Origin: Lysobacteraceae bacterium SCN 69-320
GTDB taxonomy: Bacteria > Pseudomonadota > Gammaproteobacteria > Xanthomonadales > Rhodanobacteraceae
Direction: 5' to 3'
Assembly (NCBI GenBank): GCA_001725155.1
Contig: MEFP01000006.1
Coordinates: 62,001-126,000, forward strand
Length of the DNA stretch: 64,000 nt
Both the position numbers and the translations under genes were made by a program. Below are positions 9,072-17,900 of the stretch, piece after piece; positions within the stretch are counted from its first letter, which is position 1, and each line of letters begins with the position of its first letter. Below the pieces are notes generated by a model. That model was given only the letters and a program-made list of their open reading frames with translations, was not told the DNA's origin and did no database searches.

Positions 9072-11144
9072 TCACTGCGTGTCGTAGACCATGACCTTTT
9101 CGGGTTCCTGCAGGAAATTGCCCTGCACGAAGTTGACGCCGCAGCTGAACAGGATGGACATGCTTGCGGCGTCCTCGACGAACTCGGCCACGGTCAGCTT
9201 GCCGGCATGGTGGGCCTGGTCGCAGAGGTCCTTGAGCTTTTCCTGGTTTTCCTTGTGCTTGGGCAGTTCGGCCATGTAGCTGCGGTCGAGCTTCAGGTAG
9301 TCCGCGTCGATGTGCTTGAGCAGCTGCATCGAGTTGAGGCCCGAACCGAACTGCTCCAGCGCAAAGCCGCAGTGGATCTGCTTGAGGCCGGCCACGAAGC
9401 TGCGCGCCGGCTTGAGGTTGGTGACGACCTTGCTCTCGGGCATCTCGAACACCAGCGCGTCGCCGCGCAGGCGCGCGTTCTTGAGCTGCTGGGCGATCCA
9501 CGGCAGCAGGGTCTGGTCTTCCAGCGACTGCGGCGTGAGCTTGATGAAATAGGTGGTCTTGATGCCGCTCTTCTCGCGCTCGACCAGGGCCTTGATTGCA
9601 TGGGCGATGACCCAGCGGTCGATCTGCGGCATCAGGCCGTGCTGTTCGGCGATCGGCAGGAAGAAGTTCGGCGTGATCTCGCCCTTCGGGCCCTGCATGC
9701 GCAGCAGGATCTCGAAGAAATCGCCGTCGGCGCCGTGCAGGCTGATGATGGGCTGGTTGAACAGTACGAAGCCGTTGTTGTGCAGCGCGTCCTGCACGAG
9801 CTTGAGCCAGTGGCGCTGCTTTTCCTCGGCCGCCTTGTCCTGGGCGGCCGGGTCGAAGATGTTGACGCGGTTGCCGCCGTCGGTCTGGGCCGCGCGCAGG
9901 GTGTTGTTGGCGTTGGCCAGAATGGTCTGGGCGTTCGCGTTGCGCTCGCCGATCAGGCAGCCGCCGACGCTCATGGTCACGTTGATCGACTGCTTGCCGA
10001 CTTCGAAGATGCGCTCGCTGAAGGCCTTGAGCAGCACCTCGGCGACCTTCTTGGAGTTCTCCTGATCGCGGCCGACCAGCAGCACGGCGAAGGTATGGTC
10101 GGCGAAGCGGGCGGCAACGTCGGCCTCGGCCAGATGGCGGCGCATGAGATTGGCCAGATCGCCCAGCAGCAGGTCGGCGTTGCCGATGCCGATGGTGTCG
10201 AGCACTTTCTTGAAATTGTCCGGCTCCAGCAGCAGCAGGCAGCGATCGTTGCTGCCGGCTGCGGCGGCGGCGACCGCGCGGTCGAGCTCCACCAGCAGGT
10301 GCTGGCGGTTGTACAGGTCGGTGACGAGGTCCTTGGAGCGCAGCGCGTCGAGCTCTTTTTCGAGTTCGGGGTTGTTGGTCTGCTGGCGGAAGATGATCTG
10401 CTGGCAGGGTTCGCCCTCGTAGCTGGCTTCGGCGAATTCCATGACCGAGTCGAAGGTCGACCCGTTGGAACGCTGCGCCTTGAGATTGAGCTTCTGCGGC
10501 GGTTTCTCGCCCTTGGACAGTTTCTTGAGCAGGGACTTGAAGTCGTCGGCGTCCTCGGGCGCGATCATGTCGAGGATGGACATGCTCTCGATGTCCTCGA
10601 ACTCGTCGAAGCCGAACATCTCGAGGTAGGCCTTGTTCGCACGCACATGCATGCCTTCGTGCACGTAGGCGATGGGGTCGCGCGAGGAGTCGAGCAGGGA
10701 GTCGCAGCGCCGTTCGGTCTCGCGCAGTGCTGCTTCGAGGCGGCGCACGCTGCGCCGCATGAGCAGGCTGTCGAACTCCCGCTTGACGACCATCTGGGTG
10801 TGGTCGGGGCGCGCGCGCAGCGCGATCGCGCGGCAGCCGGAGCGGAACGCTTCGACGATGAGGTCTTCGCTGGGGCCGGCGGCGCTGCCGACGATGGCGA
10901 TGTCCTTGCCGCCGCGGTTGGCCGCATCGGTGATCTGGCTCAGCCGCAGGCTCTTGGCCGCGAGGTTGACGAGGATCAGATCCGGCGTGCCCTGGAGTAT
11001 CTGTTCTTCGAGTTCCGCCTCGTTGGTGGCTCGGGTCGGGCGTACCGCGATGCCGCCGTTGCGCAAGACGCTGATCTGCTGTTCGGCGTCCTCGACGGAG
11101 TCCTCGATCAGCAGCAACTTGATGACGCTGTCCTGTTTACTCAT
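9072..11144 (-). CDS. fimX: FimX-like c-di-GMP receptor (degenerate REC-PAS-GGDEF-EAL)
   Basis: A 690-residue protein with the order REC (about 8-125), PAS (about 150-265), GGDEF-like (about 275-425) and EAL-like (about 445-690), the size and layout of FimX. Every catalytic site is altered: the receiver phospho-acceptor Asp is Asn60 (DLILVN), the GGDEF signature is ADHTF at 348-352, EAL is EIL at 478-480, and the loop-6 DDFG-type motif reads EQFGSG. Known FimX proteins bind c-di-GMP in the inactive EAL domain and act with PilZ and PilB to control type IV pilus assembly at the cell pole, so twitching control is the likely role. The ATG at 11144 has GAGGGG just upstream. No pil genes are adjacent. 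Confidence 0.85.
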   Translation of the reverse strand: MSKQDSVIKLLLIEDSVEDAEQQISVLRNGGIAVRPTRATNEAELEEQILQGTPDLILVNLAAKSLRLSQITDAANRGGKDIAIVGSAAGPSEDLIVEAFRSGCRAIALRARPDHTQMVVKREFDSLLMRRSVRRLEAALRETERRCDSLLDSSRDPIAYVHEGMHVRANKAYLEMFGFDEFEDIESMSILDMIAPEDADDFKSLLKKLSKGEKPPQKLNLKAQRSNGSTFDSVMEFAEASYEGEPCQQIIFRQQTNNPELEKELDALRSKDLVTDLYNRQHLLVELDRAVAAAAAGSNDRCLLLLEPDNFKKVLDTIGIGNADLLLGDLANLMRRHLAEADVAARFADHTFAVLLVGRDQENSKKVAEVLLKAFSERIFEVGKQSINVTMSVGGCLIGERNANAQTILANANNTLRAAQTDGGNRVNIFDPAAQDKAAEEKQRHWLKLVQDALHNNGFVLFNQPIISLHGADGDFFEILLRMQGPKGEITPNFFLPIAEQHGLMPQIDRWVIAHAIKALVEREKSGIKTTYFIKLTPQSLEDQTLLPWIAQQLKNARLRGDALVFEMPESKVVTNLKPARSFVAGLKQIHCGFALEQFGSGLNSMQLLKHIDADYLKLDRSYMAELPKHKENQEKLKDLCDQAHHAGKLTVAEFVEDAASMSILFSCGVNFVQGNFLQEPEKVMVYDTQ

Positions 11145-11328
11145 GTCCCCTCGAACGGCGGGCAGACGCGCTCGCGGCCGGCAGGGAAGGAACCCCGGCA
11201 ACGCGCCGCATCTGGCGGGTCAATCTTGATGAATCGGCAAGCAAGAAGGTGCGAGCAACCGCTTGTCGCCGTTTTTACCGGATTCGTCCGGTTATTTCCA
11301 CACTGAATCCAGCGGCTTGCGTGCGCTG

Positions 11329-12336
11329 TCACAGAGGGGTCTTGGATTTTTCGCCGGCGATCTCGCGCACCAGGCGCGGCACCAGGTAGCCCGGCAGGCG
11401 CTGCCGCAGCGCCTCGACCAGGGTCAGCGCGGCAGCGTCAGCGACCTCGAAATGGGCCGCGCCGAGCACGCGGTCGAGCTGGTGCAGATAGTAGGGCAGC
11501 ACGCCGGCGGCGAACGCGCGCTCGGACAGCGCGGCCAGGCTGTCGGCGTCGTCGTTGACTCCGCGCAGCAGCACGGCCTGATTCAGCAGGGTGCAGCCAC
11601 GGGCGCGCAGCGCGCTGCAGGCGGCGTCGACGCGCTCGTCGAATTCGTTGGCGTGGTTGGCGTGCAGCACGACCACTTTCTGCAGCGGCAGTGCGTCCAG
11701 CCAGGCCAGCAGGCCCGCATCGACGCGCTCGGGCAGCACGACCGGCAGGCGCGTATGCAGGCGCAGGCGCCGCACATGCGGGATCTCGCGCAGGGCGGCG
11801 GTCAGCTCGGCCAGCTTGGGGTCGGACAGGGACAGCGGGTCGCCGCCGGACAGGATGACCTCGTCCAGGCCGGGGTCGGCGGCGATCGCCGCGACGGCCT
11901 CCCGCCAGCGGCCGGTCGCGGCGGTTTCCTCGGCATAGGGAAAATGCCGGCGGAAGCAGTAGCGGCAGTTGACCGCGCAGGAGCCGGTCGCGATCAGCAG
12001 CGCCCGGCCGGCGTATTTCTGCAGCACGCCGTGGGCCGAACGGGCGGCCAGGTCGCCGACCGCGTCGACCGCGAAACCGGGCTGGGGCGCCAGCTCGGCG
12101 GCCAGCGGCAGGACCTGGCGCAGCAGCGGGTCGTCCGGGTCGCCCGGCCGCATGCGCGCGACGAAGCCCCGCGGCACGCGCAGGGCGAAGCCGGTGTCGG
12201 CATCGGGCAGCAGCCGGCCGGCCTGGGCTTCCAGGCCGAGCAGACGCAGCAGTTCCAGCGGATCGGTGACCGATTCGCGCCAGAGCTGCTGCCAGCGCGG
12301 AGGAAGCTGCGCGGGCAGGCGGTTAGCGGTTATCAT
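11329..12336 (-). CDS. epmB: EF-P beta-lysylation protein EpmB (radical SAM lysine 2,3-aminomutase-like)
   Basis: A 335-residue radical SAM enzyme. The cluster motif CAVNCRYC carries the CX3CX2C cysteines, followed by FRRHFPY and the SGGDPL block. The length is that of the short EF-P-modifying clade rather than catabolic lysine aminomutases. EpmB isomerises alpha- to beta-lysine, which EpmA attaches to a lysine of EF-P. It diverges from efp with 82 bases between the start codons, the standard linkage supporting this call; epmA is not in the window. Confidence 0.92.
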   Translation of the reverse strand: MITANRLPAQLPPRWQQLWRESVTDPLELLRLLGLEAQAGRLLPDADTGFALRVPRGFVARMRPGDPDDPLLRQVLPLAAELAPQPGFAVDAVGDLAARSAHGVLQKYAGRALLIATGSCAVNCRYCFRRHFPYAEETAATGRWREAVAAIAADPGLDEVILSGGDPLSLSDPKLAELTAALREIPHVRRLRLHTRLPVVLPERVDAGLLAWLDALPLQKVVVLHANHANEFDERVDAACSALRARGCTLLNQAVLLRGVNDDADSLAALSERAFAAGVLPYYLHQLDRVLGAAHFEVADAAALTLVEALRQRLPGYLVPRLVREIAGEKSKTPL

Positions 12337-12418
12337 CGCGGGCTAGTTTCCGGCTTTACGGCCAGTCGACCATTGTAGCCGCATAACCGCGGCGATTCCC
12401 TTTCACCAGGAGTGACCC

Positions 12419-12985
12419 ATGGCCAGCTATGGCATGAATGACGTCAAGAACGGCATGAAAATCATCGTCAACAACGAGCCGTGCGTCATCACCGACACCG
12501 AATACGTCAAGCCGGGCAAGGGGCAGGCCTTCACCCGCGTGCGCTACCGCAACATCAAGTCGGGCCGCGTCGTCGAACTGACCATGAAGGCGACCGACTC
12601 GGTCGAGGCCGCCGACGTCGTCGACACCGACATGGAATACCTGTACTCCGACGGCGAGTTCTGGCACTTCATGCACCCGGAAACGCACGAGCAGGTCGGC
12701 GCCGAAGGCCCGGCCATGGCTGATGCGTCCAAGTGGCTCAAGGGTAACGAGACCTGCGTGGTCACTCTGTGGAACGGCAGCCCGCTGACCGTCGCGGCGC
12801 CGAACTTCGTCGAACTGGAAATCACCGAGACCGATCCGGGCGTGCGCGGCGATACGTCCGGCGGCGGCGGCAAGCCGGCCAAGCTCGAAACCGGCGCCGT
12901 CGTGCGCGTGCCGTTGTTCGTGGCCCAGGGCGAGAAGATCCGCGTCGATACGCGCACCGGCGAATACGTCTCGCGCGTCAAGTAA
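12419..12985 (+). CDS. efp: Translation elongation factor P
   Basis: A 188-residue EF-P that relieves ribosomes stalled at polyproline stretches. The N-terminal KOW-like domain contains the modification loop PGKGQAF with Lys34, the lysine used by the EpmA/EpmB system; the OB domains follow, ending in [18 protein letters not shown] at 12408-12412 precedes the ATG. A strong terminator lies 25 bases after the stop. Lys34, rather than the Arg seen in EarP-type EF-Ps, agrees with the divergent epmB. Confidence 0.97.
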   Translation: MASYGMNDVKNGMKIIVNNEPCVITDTEYVKPGKGQAFTRVRYRNIKSGRVVELTMKATDSVEAADVVDTDMEYLYSDGEFWHFMHPETHEQVGAEGPAMADASKWLKGNETCVVTLWNGSPLTVAAPNFVELEITETDPGVRGDTSGGGGKPAKLETGAVVRVPLFVAQGEKIRVDTRTGEYVSRVK

Positions 12986-13010
12986 ACCAAGGTTGCCGCC
13001 GCGGCGGACG

Positions 13011-13043
13011 AAAGGGAAACCCGCATGCCGGGTTTCCCTTTTT
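13011..13043 (+). terminator. Rho-independent terminator of efp
   Basis: A 13-bp perfect stem (13011-13023 with 13029-13041) and a CATGC loop end in a TTTTT run at 13039-13043. Confidence 0.92.
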
Positions 13044-13089
13044 CGTATCCGCCCCCATCATGCGCGGATCGCCAGAGCAGGAGCAGGGT

Positions 13090-14418
13090 GTGAGCAGCAT
13101 CGAGCCGATTCCCGTCGACAGCCTGATCGAAGCCCGCTGGGTAGTGCCGGTGGAGCCGCATGGCGTGGTGCTGGAGCGGCAGGCCGTCGTCGTCGATGGC
13201 GGCCGTGTGCGCGAACTGCTGGACATCAGCGAGGCACGGCGCAAGTACGCGCCGCGTACGACCCGCGTGCTCGACGAGCACGTGCTGATTCCGGGGCTGG
13301 TCAACGCGCATACGCACAACCCGATGACCCTGATGCGCGGCATTGCCGACGACCTGCCGCTGATGACCTGGCTGCGCGAGCACATCTGGCCGGCCGAGGC
13401 GCGCGCCATGAGTGCGGAGTTCGTGCATGACGGCGTCGAGCTAGCGATCGCCGAGATGCTGCGCGGCGGCACGACCTGCTGCAACGAGAACTATTTCTTC
13501 CCCGACGCCCAGGCGGCCACCTACCGCCGGCACGGCTTCCGCGCGATGGTCGGCCTGCCGATCATTGAATTTCCCAGCGCCTGGGCACGCACGCGCGAGG
13601 AATACTTCGACAAGGCCCTGGCCGTGCATGACGAATACCGCGGCGACGCGCTGGTCGGCATGGCCTTCGCGCCGCATGCGCCCTATACGGTCAGCAACGA
13701 GAGCTTCGAGCGCGTGCGCATGCTGTCGGATCAGCTCGACCTGCCGGTGCACGTGCACGTGCACGAGACTGCGCAGGAAGTCGAGGATTCGCGTCACGAG
13801 CACGGCGTGCGCCCGCTTGCGCGGCTGCGGGGGCTGGGCCTGGTCAACGACCATCTGATCGCCGTGCACATGACCCAGCTCGACGAGCACGAGATCCGTC
13901 TGTGCGCCGAGGCCGGCGTGTCGGTCGTGCACTGCCCCGAATCCAATCTCAAGCTGGCCAGCGGCTTCTGTCCGGCCGAAGCGCTGCGCCGGGCCGGCGT
14001 CAACGTTGCGCTGGGCACCGACGGCTGCGCCAGCAACAACGATCTGGACATGTTCGGCGAGATGCGTACCGCGGCGCTGCTGGCCAAGGGCGTGTCCGGC
14101 GACGCGCGCGCGTTCGACGCGGCGTTCGCGCTGCGCGCGGCCACGTTGAATGCGGCCAAGGCGCTGGGCTGGGCCGAGCGCGTCGGCTCGATAGAGCCGG
14201 GCAAGGCCGCCGACTTCGCCGCGGTCCGCCTCGACGCGCTGGAAACCCTGCCGGTGTTCAACGTGATCTCGCAGCTGGTCTATGCCTGCGGCCGTCAGCA
14301 GGTCAGCGACGTCTGGATCGCCGGCGTGCCGAAGCTCGTCGACGGCGCGCTCGTCGACATGGATACGGCTGCACTGCGCGCCAGGGCGCGCGAGTGGGGC
14401 GAGCGTCTGCGCGGCTGA
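13090..14418 (+). CDS. mtaD: TRZ/ATZ family amidohydrolase; probable 5-methylthioadenosine/S-adenosylhomocysteine deaminase
   Basis: A 442-residue metal-dependent deaminase of the amidohydrolase superfamily. Metal ligands are visible as NAHTHNPM, HVHVHETAQE and the Asp of LGTDGCASNNDLDM, and the ESNLKLASG and IEPGKAADF blocks are typical of MtaD/ATZ proteins. The likely reaction is deamination of MTA or SAH to the inosyl analogue. The GTG at 13090 is preferred because AGGAG sits six bases upstream; an ATG at 13060 is possible but lacks a ribosome site and lies close to the efp terminator. It sits upstream of ubiG, an order also remembered from Xanthomonas, where SAH removal and methyl transfer make metabolic sense together. 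Confidence 0.87.
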   Translation: MSSIEPIPVDSLIEARWVVPVEPHGVVLERQAVVVDGGRVRELLDISEARRKYAPRTTRVLDEHVLIPGLVNAHTHNPMTLMRGIADDLPLMTWLREHIWPAEARAMSAEFVHDGVELAIAEMLRGGTTCCNENYFFPDAQAATYRRHGFRAMVGLPIIEFPSAWARTREEYFDKALAVHDEYRGDALVGMAFAPHAPYTVSNESFERVRMLSDQLDLPVHVHVHETAQEVEDSRHEHGVRPLARLRGLGLVNDHLIAVHMTQLDEHEIRLCAEAGVSVVHCPESNLKLASGFCPAEALRRAGVNVALGTDGCASNNDLDMFGEMRTAALLAKGVSGDARAFDAAFALRAATLNAAKALGWAERVGSIEPGKAADFAAVRLDALETLPVFNVISQLVYACGRQQVSDVWIAGVPKLVDGALVDMDTAALRARAREWGERLRG

Positions 14419-14514
14419 GTCCGTAGTCCGTCGCTGCGGCCAAGCGCCGCGGCCGGACATCGCGGCCGGCGTGGTACACCGTCGGCCGACGCGAACGAAA
14501 ATGGAAACACGCAA

Positions 14515-15222
14515 ATGACTGTCAGCGAAAATGTCGATCGCAGCGAAACGGCCAAGTTCGATCGCCTGGCGAGCCGGTGGTGGGATCCGGACGGCGAGTC
14601 GCGTCCCCTGCACGATCTGAACCCCGTACGCCTGGCCTACGTCGCCGGACGCGTGAGCCTGCGCGGCGCGCGCGTGCTCGACGTGGGCTGCGGCGGCGGA
14701 TTGCTCAGCGAGGCGCTGGCCGCGGCCGGCGCCGAGGTCACGGCCATTGATCTGGCACCCGGCGTGCTCGACGTCGCGCGGCTGCATCTGTACGAGTCCG
14801 GCCTGAAGGTCGACTACCGCGAGATCAGCGCCGAGGCGCTGGCGGCGCAGCAGCCGGCGAGCTTCGATGCGATCACCTGCATGGAGATGCTCGAGCATGT
14901 GCCGGATCCGGCCAGCATCGTCGAGGCCTGCGCGCGCCTGCTCAAGCCCGGCGGCAGCTGGTTCGCCTCGACCCTGAACCGCACGCCGCGGGCCTTCGCG
15001 CTCGGCATCGTCGGCGCCGAATACCTGCTGCGCCTGCTGCCGCGCGGCACGCACCACTATCGCCAGTTCATCAAGCCGAGCGAACTCGCCGCGGCGCTGC
15101 GCGCGAGCGGCCTGGAACTCGACGACCTGCGCGGCCTCGACTACAACCCGCTGACGCGGCGTGCGCGGCTGGTCGACTCGGTTGCGGTCAACTATCTGGT
15201 CAGCGCGCGCAAACCCGCATGA
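14515..15222 (+). CDS. ubiG: Ubiquinone biosynthesis O-methyltransferase
   Basis: A 235-residue SAM-dependent methyltransferase that performs both O-methylations of ubiquinone synthesis. The N-terminal block [20 protein letters not shown] is diagnostic of UbiG; motif I is [12 protein letters not shown], followed by the acidic SAM-binding residue in AIDLAPG, then [10 protein letters not shown] and the substrate-loop region [14 protein letters not shown]. Its stop overlaps the next start by four bases, so it heads a coupled operon with the phosphatase and phytoene-synthase-like gene. Confidence 0.96.
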   Translation: MTVSENVDRSETAKFDRLASRWWDPDGESRPLHDLNPVRLAYVAGRVSLRGARVLDVGCGGGLLSEALAAAGAEVTAIDLAPGVLDVARLHLYESGLKVDYREISAEALAAQQPASFDAITCMEMLEHVPDPASIVEACARLLKPGGSWFASTLNRTPRAFALGIVGAEYLLRLLPRGTHHYRQFIKPSELAAALRASGLELDDLRGLDYNPLTRRARLVDSVAVNYLVSARKPA

Positions 15223-15890
15223 GATGGCATGACCGCGAACTGGACGCGGTGCTGTTCGATCTCGACGGCACCCTCGTCGACTCGGCGCCGGACCTCGTCG
15301 CCGCGATGCAGCGGCTGTGCCGCGAGCTCGACGCGGCCGAACCCGACGCGGCCGCGGTTCGCGCCGCCGTGTCCAAGGGCGGCCGCGCGATGTTGCGCCG
15401 CGGCCTGCCGGGTCTGGACGAGCCGCGCTACGAGGCGCTGCTGCCGCGCTTTCTCGATATCTACGCGGCCGATATCGCCGGGTTGTCGCGTCCGTTCGAT
15501 GGCGTCGAAGCCCTGATTGCCGCGATCGAAGCGCGCGGCGCGCGCTGGGGCGTGGTCACGAACAAGCCCGGCTGGCTCGCGCGGCCGCTGCTGGAGCGCC
15601 TGGGCTGGTCACAGCGCAGCGCGGCCCTGGTCAGCGGCGACTGCCTCGCCGTGCGCAAGCCCGATCCGGCGCCGGTGCGGCATGCCTGCGAACTGGCGGG
15701 CGTTGCGCCGCAGCGCTGCGTCTACGTCGGCGACGACCTGCGCGACATCGAGGCCGGCCGCGCCGCCGGTCTGTACACGGTCGCCGCTGCCTGGGGTTAT
15801 CTCGACGGCGAAGATCCGCACGGCTGGGCGGCCGACTGGGTCGCTCCGTCGGCGCTGGCTCTGCAGCAGGCGCTGCAGCTGCACCCATGA
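15219..15890 (+). CDS. gph: HAD-superfamily phosphoglycolate phosphatase-like protein
   Basis: A 223-residue HAD hydrolase. Motif I is [14 protein letters not shown] with the two catalytic Asp, motif II VVTNKP, motif III the Lys after CLAVRKPDP, motif [14 protein letters not shown]. It has a helical cap between motifs I and II. Gph removes phosphate from 2-phosphoglycolate; the alternative in organisms with ubiG-linked copies is MupP, a MurNAc-6-phosphate phosphatase for peptidoglycan recycling. The context does not decide between them. Start and stop overlap ubiG and the next gene by four bases each. Confidence 0.85.
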   Translation: MRWHDRELDAVLFDLDGTLVDSAPDLVAAMQRLCRELDAAEPDAAAVRAAVSKGGRAMLRRGLPGLDEPRYEALLPRFLDIYAADIAGLSRPFDGVEALIAAIEARGARWGVVTNKPGWLARPLLERLGWSQRSAALVSGDCLAVRKPDPAPVRHACELAGVAPQRCVYVGDDLRDIEAGRAAGLYTVAAAWGYLDGEDPHGWAADWVAPSALALQQALQLHP

Positions 15891-16714
15891 ACGCGTGGTC
15901 CGCCGATGTCGCGAGCTTCATCGCGAAGCTCGAACAGGCCTATGCCGAATTCCGCATCGGTGGGCCGCTGCTGCGGCGCCAGGCGCCGGCCGTCCTGCTG
16001 TTCGAGGCCATCGCCCACGAGCTGACCCAGGCCGTATTCCATCTGCCCGACCCGGCTGTCGCGACGGGCAAGCTGCAGTGGTGGCGCGAGGAACTGCAGC
16101 GCAGCTTCGCCGCGCAGGCGCGCCATCCGCTGACGCGCGAACTCGCCCTGCCGGCCGGCACGGCCCCCGACGCGGATGTTTTCGACGGTCTGATCGTACA
16201 GGCGGCACAAGGCCGCGACCTGCCACCGGCGGCGGATTTCGCCGCGCAGCGCGCCGCGCTGCTGCCGGCCTTCGTGCGCATCGAGCGCCTGCGCGTGAGC
16301 CTGCTCGGCACGGCGGATACGGCGGTCGCGGTCCAGGCCGAGGTCCGCGTGCTCGCGCATCTGCTGCGCGGACTGGCGCGCCTGCCGCTGGCCGAAGACG
16401 ACGAGCCGCTGCCCGTCTCCATGCACGCGCTGGCCCGTCACCAGCTCAGTCGCGGCGCCCTGCGCGAGGCCGGCGCCGCGCGCGATGCGCTGGTGCGGGC
16501 ACAACTGGCCGACATTGCCACGGCGCTGGCCGCGCTGCGTCCGGCGGTCGAGGCTGAGGCCGGCTCTGTCGGCCGGCTGCGCTGGCGCTGCGAGCGCTGG
16601 CGCGCGCGGCCGCTGCCGGCCGGCGATCCGTTCGCGCCGTTGTGGTCGCGGCTGGACCGGGCGCCGTGGGACACGGCCTGGCAGGCCTGGCGCGGCCTGC
16701 GCCGCGAGCGCTGA
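15887..16714 (+). CDS. Squalene/phytoene synthase family protein, divergent
   Basis: A 275-residue all-helical protein starting in an ATGA overlap with the phosphatase gene. The FHLPDPAVATGKLQWWREEL stretch matches the squalene/phytoene synthase superfamily, specifically the KLxWWRxEL signature shared with the NDUFAF6-like branch. I do not see the paired aspartate-rich motifs needed for prenyl diphosphate catalysis, so a true terpene synthase role is doubtful. Coupling to ubiG suggests an association with quinone or respiratory-chain biology, but this is inference. Confidence 0.7.
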   Translation: MNAWSADVASFIAKLEQAYAEFRIGGPLLRRQAPAVLLFEAIAHELTQAVFHLPDPAVATGKLQWWREELQRSFAAQARHPLTRELALPAGTAPDADVFDGLIVQAAQGRDLPPAADFAAQRAALLPAFVRIERLRVSLLGTADTAVAVQAEVRVLAHLLRGLARLPLAEDDEPLPVSMHALARHQLSRGALREAGAARDALVRAQLADIATALAALRPAVEAEAGSVGRLRWRCERWRARPLPAGDPFAPLWSRLDRAPWDTAWQAWRGLRRER

Positions 16715-16928
16715 GCCGCGCCTGCTAAGCTAGGCGTCCGGTAGCCGCCGCGATGGCGCCGGCTGCCGGTGCAGTCGCCCCTGCGGCGGCCGCCCGGTGG
16801 CACGCGGCGCGGCGGGACCATTGAGCCTGCGGCGTCCGGCCCCACCTGCAACCGAATGTCGCGCCGGCCCGCCGGCGCGTCCGCAAGCGCCAGGCCGCTT
16901 GCCCGTACCGAGTTTCCGAGGATTTCCG

Positions 16929-17900
16929 ATGCGCACCAGCGAAAACGCCGTCCGTTCCTTGCCGGACATCGCCAACGAGGCCCAGCCTCATGCCGCCGGC
17001 GCACTGGAATGGGTGGGCATGGGCGAGATCGAGGTGCCGGTCAGCGTCGGCACGGGCGACGGCCGCAGCGTGCAGTCGGGCGCTCGCGTCACCGCCTATG
17101 TGAATCTGGCTCGGCCCGATGTCCGCGGCATCCATATGTCCCGGCTGTATCTGCACGTGGACAAATCCCTGTCCAACGAGCCGCTGACGCCGTGCTCGCT
17201 GCGCCGCCTGCTCAAGGAGTTCCTCGACTCGCATGCGGAGCTGTCCGACCGCGCGATGATCCGGGTGGCCTTCGACCATCTCGTGCGCCGGCCCGCGCTG
17301 GTCAGCGACAACAGCGGCTGGAAGGCCTATCCGATCGTGCTGACCGGGCTCATGGAGCGCGGCCAGTTCAGTCTCGAACTCGCCTGCGAAGTCGTCTATT
17401 CCAGCACCTGTCCGTGCTCGGCGGCGCTGGCGCGCCAGCTGATCCAGGAACGCTTCGGCGAGGACTTCGCGCGCGGCCGGGCACTGGACTACGACCAGGT
17501 CATGGCCTGGCTCGGCAGCGAGCAGGGCATCTGCGCGACCCCGCACAGCCAGCGCAGTTCGGCCGAGATCCGGGTCAAGCTCGCGCCCGGTTTCGAATTG
17601 CCTGTCGTCGAGCTGATCGACCGCGTCGAGCAGGCGCTGAAGACGCCGGTGCAGACCGCGGTCAAGCGCGTCGACGAACAGGCCTTCGCCCGGCTCAACG
17701 GCGAGAACCTGATGTTCTGCGAAGATGCCGCGCGGCGCGTGCAGCAGGCGCTGGCCGCAGACGAGCGCCTGGTCGATTTCTGGGTGCGCGCCTCGCACTA
17801 TGAAAGCCTGCATCCGCACAACGCCGTCGCGATCGCGACCAAGGGCGTGGCCGGCGGTTACGGCGGCGGCATGGACAGCTTCGCGCCGCTGCGGCGCTGA
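16929..17900 (+). CDS. folE2: GTP cyclohydrolase FolE2 (type IB)
   Basis: A 323-residue cyclohydrolase converting GTP to dihydroneopterin triphosphate for folate. It belongs to the COG1469 tunnelling-fold family, not to FolE1. Diagnostic blocks are VNLARPDVRGIHMSRLY, the conserved Cys region YSSTCPCSAALAR, and the C-terminal FWVRASHYESLHPHNA. FolE2 works with metals other than zinc and in several bacteria is induced under zinc limitation. The ATG at 16929 follows GAGG; upstream in-frame extension to 16797 is unlikely given the family start. I saw no clear Zur-type operator upstream. Confidence 0.93.
   Translation: MRTSENAVRSLPDIANEAQPHAAGALEWVGMGEIEVPVSVGTGDGRSVQSGARVTAYVNLARPDVRGIHMSRLYLHVDKSLSNEPLTPCSLRRLLKEFLDSHAELSDRAMIRVAFDHLVRRPALVSDNSGWKAYPIVLTGLMERGQFSLELACEVVYSSTCPCSAALARQLIQERFGEDFARGRALDYDQVMAWLGSEQGICATPHSQRSSAEIRVKLAPGFELPVVELIDRVEQALKTPVQTAVKRVDEQAFARLNGENLMFCEDAARRVQQALAADERLVDFWVRASHYESLHPHNAVAIATKGVAGGYGGGMDSFAPLRR

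Noticed and set aside
9072-11144. Active diguanylate cyclase or c-di-GMP phosphodiesterase.
   Set aside because: GGDEF and EAL catalytic motifs are both replaced, so enzymatic activity is not supported.
9207-11306. A 699-codon plus-strand frame antisense to fimX.
   Set aside because: Composition is shadow-like and the minus strand carries recognisable REC, PAS, GGDEF-like and EAL-like domains.
11329-12336. Catabolic lysine 2,3-aminomutase as the function of the radical SAM gene.
   Set aside because: It is shorter than catabolic enzymes and is divergent from efp, which points to EpmB.
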